Assembly: GCA_012522955.1 (NCBI GenBank)
Contig: JAAYJK010000101.1
Coordinates: forward strand, 1 to 43,846
DNA length: 43,846 nt
Reading direction: 5' to 3'
Source: Syntrophomonadaceae bacterium
GTDB lineage: Bacteria > Bacillota > Syntrophomonadia > Syntrophomonadales > Syntrophomonadaceae
Shown: piece after piece, positions 39,321 to 43,846 of the stretch
Numbering within the stretch: the stretch's first letter is position 1
How the letters are laid out: each line of letters starts with the position of its first letter
Position numbers and translations under genes: made by a program
The notes under the pieces: model-generated
Seen by the model: only the letters and a program-made list of their open reading frames with translations
The model's database searches: none
Told to the model about the DNA's origin: nothing

Positions 39321-40511
39321 TTACTTCAGCATAGCCCAGCCGTTATACATACCGGCTACAATGGCAATCATGATAAAGAACATTAAGGCTACTGCTATTA
39401 CTGCCGCCAACATAAAGAAGAGATGGGCACTCATACTCTCCAGTATGGATGCGGTACGAGAATCACCCAGGGGTTCAGCAATGGCTGAAGCTGCCTTATA
39501 TATAAGGGCAATGGCAGCTATTTTGATTAAAGGCATCAGAATTAAGCCCAGAATGATCAAGACCCCAAATATACTCAAGGCTTGTTTCAGCATCACTACA
39601 TATCCAGCTGCTACTTCGATAGTATCGGAAAACATTTTTCCAATAACCGGAATGGCATTATCGCTTACATACCGAGTAGTTCTTAGGGCTACTTTATCTA
39701 AAACCGATGCATACAAGGCTCTCAAGGTCATAAGTCCCACAAACAGAGTTAAGAAGAATCCTAAACTTATCCGAGCCATTTCATAAAAAAACTTGGCCAT
39801 TTTATCTATTTTGATGGTTTCCGACATATGATTAACAATAGAAAGAATAGCGGACATAAGAATTAGAGGAAACACTATTATATTAATAGCATTGGCAAAG
39901 GCGGTGGAGGCGGTCATTAATAAAGGAAACAGCATAACCGAAGCATTGATATTGCCTAGGCCGGCAGTCAAAACCAACATTTGCGGAAGCATACCTATCA
40001 TAAAGGTAAGCATATTCTCTATGGTTTCTTGTCCTACCCCCAGTACCAGTTTAAAAGAGCTTATGGCTATGGCACATAAAGCCAGGAAACAGGCCAGATA
40101 AGAAATGCGTGCTACATCCGAAGAAAAAGCACTTTGCAGATTGATCAATAGCGCTGATATAACAGTCAGTATAAGTAATTTGGCCAAGAGACTGGTATTG
40201 GCTACTACTTCTTTAAACAGCATACGCAGCAGATCGCCGCCCAGGTTCTTAAGGTCAAAATCCCATTCTCCCTTGATGAAATTGCTGATCCAATCCTGTA
40301 CCGTATTACCCTCTAGATAACTAGCCATCTCGCTGTCCAACTGCTTTTTATAGCCGTCCAGAAATTCCATATCCAGGCTCCCTATAGTATCCTGCAGGGA
40401 AAAGACCTCTTCATCTTTTTCCTCGCTGGCAGCCTGGACTGGGCCAACGCCCAGCAAGCATATCAAACAGCTTATTATAATAATAAGGGCCGCTTTGGGA
40501 TGCATGGCCAT
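39321..40511 (-). CDS. spoIIIAE: Stage III sporulation protein AE
   Basis: A 396-residue polytopic membrane protein with a signal peptide (ALIIIISCLICLLGVGPVQA) and about seven membrane segments. The family core YVSDNAIPVIGKMFSDTIEV lies near residue 280, then GDSRTASILESMSAHLFFML near 345. It is thought to be a central membrane part of the SpoIIIA-SpoIIQ channel. GGGGAGG lies 5 nt before the ATG. Confidence 0.95.
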   Translation of the reverse strand: MAMHPKAALIIIISCLICLLGVGPVQAASEEKDEEVFSLQDTIGSLDMEFLDGYKKQLDSEMASYLEGNTVQDWISNFIKGEWDFDLKNLGGDLLRMLFKEVVANTSLLAKLLILTVISALLINLQSAFSSDVARISYLACFLALCAIAISSFKLVLGVGQETIENMLTFMIGMLPQMLVLTAGLGNINASVMLFPLLMTASTAFANAINIIVFPLILMSAILSIVNHMSETIKIDKMAKFFYEMARISLGFFLTLFVGLMTLRALYASVLDKVALRTTRYVSDNAIPVIGKMFSDTIEVAAGYVVMLKQALSIFGVLIILGLILMPLIKIAAIALIYKAASAIAEPLGDSRTASILESMSAHLFFMLAAVIAVALMFFIMIAIVAGMYNGWAMLK

Positions 40512-40547
40512 CTCTACCTCCCCGCAATCAAATAGACTGCCCTGAAC

Positions 40548-40937
40548 TTAAACCGGCATAAGTTCCATTAGCGATTCCAATATTGCTACCATTATGGGCA
40601 GGGCTAGTACGGCTATGATGATCTTGGCCGCAAATTCAACTTTTTTAGCTACCGCCTGTTCACCAGCATCATGACAAATGGCTGCGGCGAATTCAGCCAG
40701 ATAAGCAACTCCCAGAATCTTTAACAGGGTGCTCAGAAAGAAATAGTTGATCCCAGCTCGGCGGGTCAATTCGCTCATAACGTTTATAATGGAAGTCATT
40801 TTTCCCATTAAAAAGGTAAAAATTATAATACTAAATACTATACTCAAGATTACTGCCATAACCGGCTTTTCCTGCCTGAGGATGAGGAGCATGATAGTGG
40901 TTACCAGAGCCAATCCCACAATCTGAGCTATTTCCAA
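40548..40937 (-). CDS. spoIIIAD: Stage III sporulation protein AD
   Basis: A 129-residue membrane protein with about four segments and the family segments EFAAAICHDAGEQAVAKKVE and AAKIIIAVLALPIMVAILE. It resembles SpoIIIAC in fold and belongs to the export-gate-like part of the channel. It follows spoIIIAC by 40 bases. Confidence 0.94.
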   Translation of the reverse strand: MEIAQIVGLALVTTIMLLILRQEKPVMAVILSIVFSIIIFTFLMGKMTSIINVMSELTRRAGINYFFLSTLLKILGVAYLAEFAAAICHDAGEQAVAKKVEFAAKIIIAVLALPIMVAILESLMELMPV

Positions 40938-40977
40938 TATAATCTCCCCTCTTAATTATTAAAAGGAATCAGAGTGG

Positions 40978-41172
40978 CTAAAGGTTAAACACCGACCTGA
41001 CCACGGTAAATAGCTGATTCATTAGCTGTACCACCAGTATTAGCACCACCACCACTCCGGCTAAAGTCAACATTTCCGCTTGTTCCTCCTTTTTAGCCTG
41101 TTTGAGCACAATGGATAGGATGGCTATGAGTATCCCAATTCCAGCTATACGAAAAATTATATCGATATCCAT
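40978..41172 (-). CDS. spoIIIAC: Stage III sporulation protein AC
   Basis: A 64-residue protein with two membrane segments (IAGIGILIAILSIVL and MLTLAGVVVVLILVVQLMNQ). Length and pattern match SpoIIIAC, a small subunit of the SpoIIIA channel. The ATG follows GAGGAGG. It lies between spoIIIAB and spoIIIAD as in all endospore formers. Confidence 0.94.
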   Translation of the reverse strand: MDIDIIFRIAGIGILIAILSIVLKQAKKEEQAEMLTLAGVVVVLILVVQLMNQLFTVVRSVFNL

Positions 41173-41226
41173 GCAACAACCTCCTCTTCACTTGGCTTGC
41201 TTGATTAGCTCCTTGATCAAAATCAA

Positions 41227-41751
41227 TTAGATTAAGAGCAGAACAATGACTATACCCATAATAAATCCACCGTAGGACCACAGTTTTTGATTAGCCCCTT
41301 GTTCCTGTCGGGCCTTTTCCTCCTGTACCTTGATTTCCTCCTGAATCATCAGAAGAAACTTGCGTTGATCTGAACTATCACTCATGCCCAATTGCTGGGC
41401 AGCAGTACTCAATACATCTAAATCAACGGCCTTCAGGTGGGACTGAGCCTTTAACCACTCTATCCCCTGTTTCCAGGCTTCACCAGCGGTTAATCCTTCC
41501 CGAGCCTTGAGCTTCCTGGCACTTTCCTGAAAGAATCCCGCAATGGGATTATGGCAAACTGCCGCAGTTCTTTCCAAGGCTAAAGTTAATGGAGTATGCA
41601 TGTAGCTGATTTCCTTTTCCAGGAAGGCCAGAGCAAATCTTAATTCTTTGAGTTCTTCGCTTCGCCTTCCAATTCCATGGGCACCAGATAATCCCCATAC
41701 TCCCATAGCAGAAATTAGCATTAGACTTCCCATGATTTTAACCCAGGCCAT
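41227..41751 (-). CDS. spoIIIAB: Stage III sporulation protein AB
   Basis: A 174-residue protein anchored by one hydrophobic segment at each end. The middle is helical (RRSEELKELRFALAFLEKEI) with the family motif SYMHTPLTLALERTA. SpoIIIAB resembles type II secretion GspF and may couple the ATPase SpoIIIAA to the channel. The ATG at 41751 has AGGTGG 8 nt upstream and lies 2 bases past the spoIIIAA stop. Confidence 0.93.
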   Translation of the reverse strand: MAWVKIMGSLMLISAMGVWGLSGAHGIGRRSEELKELRFALAFLEKEISYMHTPLTLALERTAAVCHNPIAGFFQESARKLKAREGLTAGEAWKQGIEWLKAQSHLKAVDLDVLSTAAQQLGMSDSSDQRKFLLMIQEEIKVQEEKARQEQGANQKLWSYGGFIMGIVIVLLLI

Positions 41752-41753
41752 AT

Positions 41754-42710
41754 TCAATCCCACCTGATCATCTTTTCTATACTGCCCGGACCTTTGCTCC
41801 GGGAAAGTAAAATTATATTCTTAAATATCCTGGCCTCTACCAATTCACTCATAATCGGACGACTTACCAGTTCATCCATACTGCCGGCATGTACACTGCT
41901 TATAATGCTCACCCCGGCATTTATGCACTCCCTGATGGCTACTGCGTCTTCCCGCCGGCCCAGTTCATCAGTGATGATAACCTCAGGGGACAGAGCCCTA
42001 ATGGACATAATTATTCCAGCAGCTTTAGAGCAGGCATCCAGTACATCAGTACGGGGTCCCACCTCCATTTGGGGTTGGCCCAAATAACAGCCAGCCAGCT
42101 CCGATCTTTCATCCACAATGACTACATTACAAGCTTTACGCTGCCCACTGCCTGAAGACAGGGAACGGGCTATGTCTCGAAGCAGGGTAGTCTTGCCACA
42201 GCGGGGAGGTGATACCAAGAGAGTGTTCTTCACTTTATCTCCTGGAGCATAAATAGAACCCATAACCTGGGCTGCACAGCCTTTTATTTCCCGGGCTATG
42301 CGAAGGCAAATGCTGGAGAATTCTTTTATGGCTTTTACATTGGCTTCCTGCATCACCACCTGCCCGGCCAGTCCCACTCGGTGGCCTCCGGCTATGGTAA
42401 TAAATCCTCTCTTTATGTCTTCTTCAAAGGCATACAATGAATTATCACTGATGGCAGCAATTGTCCTGATTATATCTTCCCGGCTTACCCGGTAAGAGCG
42501 ATTGATATCAGCCGTAAATCCAGTATTGGCATCCAACCCATATTCTCCATCCCAGTCCCGAATAATCAGAGGCTGCCCGCTTCTCATTCTTATTTCTTCC
42601 ACCTTGAGCAAGTGATGAGACTCCAGCCTGGAAAAGACTCTGCGGACAGCCGGGGCTAAAAGGGGCATGATTTCATGATTAAATACATTTCCGACTTCTC
42701 CCTTTGCCAT
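41754..42710 (-). CDS. spoIIIAA: Stage III sporulation protein AA (ATPase)
   Basis: A 318-residue secretion-type ATPase. Walker A is SPPRCGKTTLLRDIA (residues about 167-181), the Asp box is NVVIVDERSELAGC, and Walker B is PEVIITDELGRREDAVAIRE. A His motif SSVHAGSMDELVSRP follows. It drives the mother cell to forespore channel. GAGGTGAT precedes the ATG. It is the first gene of the operon, which is SigE-dependent in Bacillus; I found no convincing SigE promoter upstream. Confidence 0.96.
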   Translation of the reverse strand: MAKGEVGNVFNHEIMPLLAPAVRRVFSRLESHHLLKVEEIRMRSGQPLIIRDWDGEYGLDANTGFTADINRSYRVSREDIIRTIAAISDNSLYAFEEDIKRGFITIAGGHRVGLAGQVVMQEANVKAIKEFSSICLRIAREIKGCAAQVMGSIYAPGDKVKNTLLVSPPRCGKTTLLRDIARSLSSGSGQRKACNVVIVDERSELAGCYLGQPQMEVGPRTDVLDACSKAAGIIMSIRALSPEVIITDELGRREDAVAIRECINAGVSIISSVHAGSMDELVSRPIMSELVEARIFKNIILLSRSKGPGSIEKMIRWD

Positions 42711-43011
42711 ATTGCTATCACCTCTGTTTTAAATAGATATTGGTATTGGCAGTAAAATATGTCATTAAATTTGCCGGCTTTGCCCAAGCCCAATAGAGTA
42801 TTTGGGCTTATGGATTTGATAAAGGTTTATGCTTCTCATATGATGCTGGGTGAGAAAAATGGCCCGGTTGGTAATCATGGAAATGCGGCCGGACTGGAGC
42901 TCTATAGCAAAATGATTTTTGGCAGGAGGCTATTGCTGTCGGCCAAGACAATGTAGGGCAGCAGCAGAACTCACAAGCTCTATAAGTGCAACTGAGGGAG
43001 GTGGCAGCAAG
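42711..43011. other. Intergenic region upstream of the spoIIIA operon
   Basis: About 300 bases without a supported gene. It holds a hairpin AAGCCCAA-N8-TTGGGCTT at about 42786-42809 and ACATATT near 42757, a weak SigE-like -35 without a matching -10. A 65-codon plus-strand frame (42759-42956) has no ribosome binding site and no recognisable features. Confidence 0.5.
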
Positions 43012-43046
43012 CAAACAAACAGGCCAGTAGAAAAACATCTCTGGCC
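43012..43046 (-). terminator. Terminator after the CD1247-type gene
   Basis: GGCCAG-N13-CTGGCC followed by TGTTTGTTTG on the minus strand, 90 bases past the gene. It separates that gene from spoIIIAA. Confidence 0.6.
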
Positions 43047-43135
43047 CTTCTAAAGGAGATTTGCTAAACTGTAGTTCCTATATAATATGCTTTTAGCAGC
43101 CCATGGATTAATAAGAAATGGTCTCTGGAAATATA

Positions 43136-43567
43136 CTATGAGGGTTTGCTTGTTTCACTTCTGGCATTCTCCTCTTCAGAATCAGTCTCAAAATCAAAAA
43201 ATCCATCATTTATATAGACTACTGTGTTGCAGTTAGGACAGGTTATTTCCAATACATCATCATCCAAAAAACCAGTATCCACAAAAAGCTGTTCCCCGCA
43301 ATTATGGCATTTAATATCCAATATATCTTCATCCCAAGCGTGGGCTCCCCATATTTTTTCTTCCAGATCCATAATCTCTTCATCCAGGTCTTCTAAATAT
43401 TCCTCCATATTATGCATTTCCTGCTGCATATTTTCCACTGTTTCAGCCATTTCTTCCATTACTTGCAGCAAACCGGATAAGATTTTACCATGGGAACCAG
43501 TTTCACTGACATTAAGTCCCTCATACAGGCCTTGCAGATAACTTACCTTTTCCGAAATCCCTTTCAT
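43136..43567 (-). CDS. CD1247 N-terminal domain protein with zinc ribbon
   Basis: A 143-residue acidic protein. The N-terminal ISEKVSYLQGLYEGLNVSE is the CD1247 domain, followed by a Met/Glu-rich coiled coil (residues about 35-70). A C-terminal zinc ribbon has CHNC and CPNC pairs near 85 and 110. It is common just upstream of spoIIIA in Clostridia; function is unknown. AAAGGAGG lies 6 nt before the ATG. A weak SigA-type promoter and a nested repeat structure lie upstream. Confidence 0.85.
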   Translation of the reverse strand: MKGISEKVSYLQGLYEGLNVSETGSHGKILSGLLQVMEEMAETVENMQQEMHNMEEYLEDLDEEIMDLEEKIWGAHAWDEDILDIKCHNCGEQLFVDTGFLDDDVLEITCPNCNTVVYINDGFFDFETDSEEENARSETSKPS

Positions 43568-43656
43568 TTTTATCCTCCTTTAGTTTTGCTAAAATAAAAT
43601 GAAGACAAAATCCCCGTCATCCATTGTGTTGATGGTATGGCCCTGAACGAATGTCC

Positions 43657-43685
43657 TTATAAAAAGCAGAAATTCCCCATACCAA
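43657..43685 (-). promoter_or_regulatory. Possible SigA promoter of the CD1247-type gene
   Basis: TTGGTA (43680-43685), 17 bases, TTATAA (43657-43662) on the minus strand, about 90 bases before the start codon. Both boxes are imperfect. Confidence 0.4.
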
Positions 43686-43693
43686 TCCCATTC

Positions 43694-43749
43694 CAGCAGC
43701 TCTGATCTTATTATTAGGTGATTGGACTTATTATTAGCTAGAGCTGCTG
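43694..43749. repeat. Nested inverted and direct repeats upstream of the CD1247-type gene
   Basis: CAGCAGCTCT (43694-43703) and its perfect complement AGAGCTGCTG (43740-43749) enclose two identical copies of CTTATTATTAG (43707-43717 and 43727-43737). The direct repeats start exactly 20 bp apart, two helical turns. The layout suits a cooperative protein-binding site just upstream of the promoter. Confidence 0.65.
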
Positions 43750-43795
43750 CAAATAAACATGATAAGCAATCGAAATATGGTAGCCCTTAAAAATA

Positions 43796-43831
43796 AGAAA
43801 AACAAAAGAGCGGAATAATTTCCACTCTTTT
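43796..43831 (-). terminator. Terminator of the gene upstream (outside the window)
   Basis: AAAAGAGTGGAA-ATTA-TTCCGCTCTTTT then GTTTTTC on the minus strand. One pair is a T-G wobble only in the minus-strand RNA and would be a C-A mismatch on the plus strand, so it serves minus-strand transcription. Confidence 0.8.
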
Positions 43832-43846
43832 GAACCAGGGTGTCAG

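Noticed and set aside
42759..42956. 65-codon plus-strand frame in the spoIIIAA upstream gap
   Set aside because: No Shine-Dalgarno, no promoter and no family resemblance; it also runs through a hairpin.
1..43846. CRISPR arrays, tRNA or rRNA genes, prophage or insertion sequences
   Set aside because: No regularly spaced repeats, tRNA-like folds, transposase or phage genes were found; the only recombinase is the chromosomal XerD.

Overview
The window looks like a chromosomal stretch of an endospore-forming, low-to-moderate G+C Clostridia (Firmicutes). Gene content and protein style suggest a Syntrophomonadaceae-like organism, but that placement is an inference from sequence style and no search was run. 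All confident genes lie on the minus strand, so transcription runs from high to low coordinates. There are no tRNA or rRNA genes, CRISPR arrays, insertion sequences or prophage genes. The one plus-strand gene candidate is a 43-codon ORF at 13547-13678 with a SigE-like promoter.

In transcription order the layout is as follows. (1) 43136-43567 encodes a CD1247-type zinc-ribbon protein, preceded by a nested repeat structure. (2) 42710-37626 is the complete spoIIIAA-AH operon of the mother-cell/forespore channel. (3) 37169-35372 holds accB and accC (acetyl-CoA carboxylase). (4) 35286-34028 holds asp23, amaP and a DUF2273 gene. (5) 34006-24515 is a long housekeeping run: nusB, a divergent folD, xseA, xseB, ispA, a large non-coding RNA, oapA, dxs, tlyA, nadK, mnmM, argR; recN follows at 24452-22776. 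(6) 22445-20047 holds spoIVB and spo0A. (7) 19697-13688 is an envelope-like cluster: SteA-like, MctB-like, glycosyltransferase 2, MraY-like transferase, M20 peptidase and DUF3866. (8) 13491-9846 holds nudF, endonuclease Q, a ComB-like gene, spoIIM and a YqzK-position membrane protein. (9) 9784-6150 holds xerD, deoB and pdp. (10) 5912-1 holds dacF, spoIIAA, spoIIAB, sigF and the spoVAC-AD-AE-AF germination operon, which runs off the left edge.

The standout element is a structured non-coding RNA of about 585 nt at 29698-30283 between ispA and oapA. Its gene order (ispA, RNA, four-segment membrane protein, dxs) is that described for OLE RNA and its partner OapA. Its ends are closed by a perfect 14-bp long-range pairing, and it has an extended -10 promoter.

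Sporulation control can be partly read from the DNA. There are SigH-type promoters before spo0A and spoIIAA, a SigF-type promoter before spoIVB, a SigG-type promoter before spoVAC, a perfect 0A box about 225 bp upstream of spo0A, and a SigE-type promoter before the antisense small ORF. Less explained signals include a family of intergenic structured repeats, a hairpin placed exactly between the Shine-Dalgarno and the ATG of spoIIAB, competing hairpins upstream of steA, and a FolD homologue that has lost its NADP-binding motifs.
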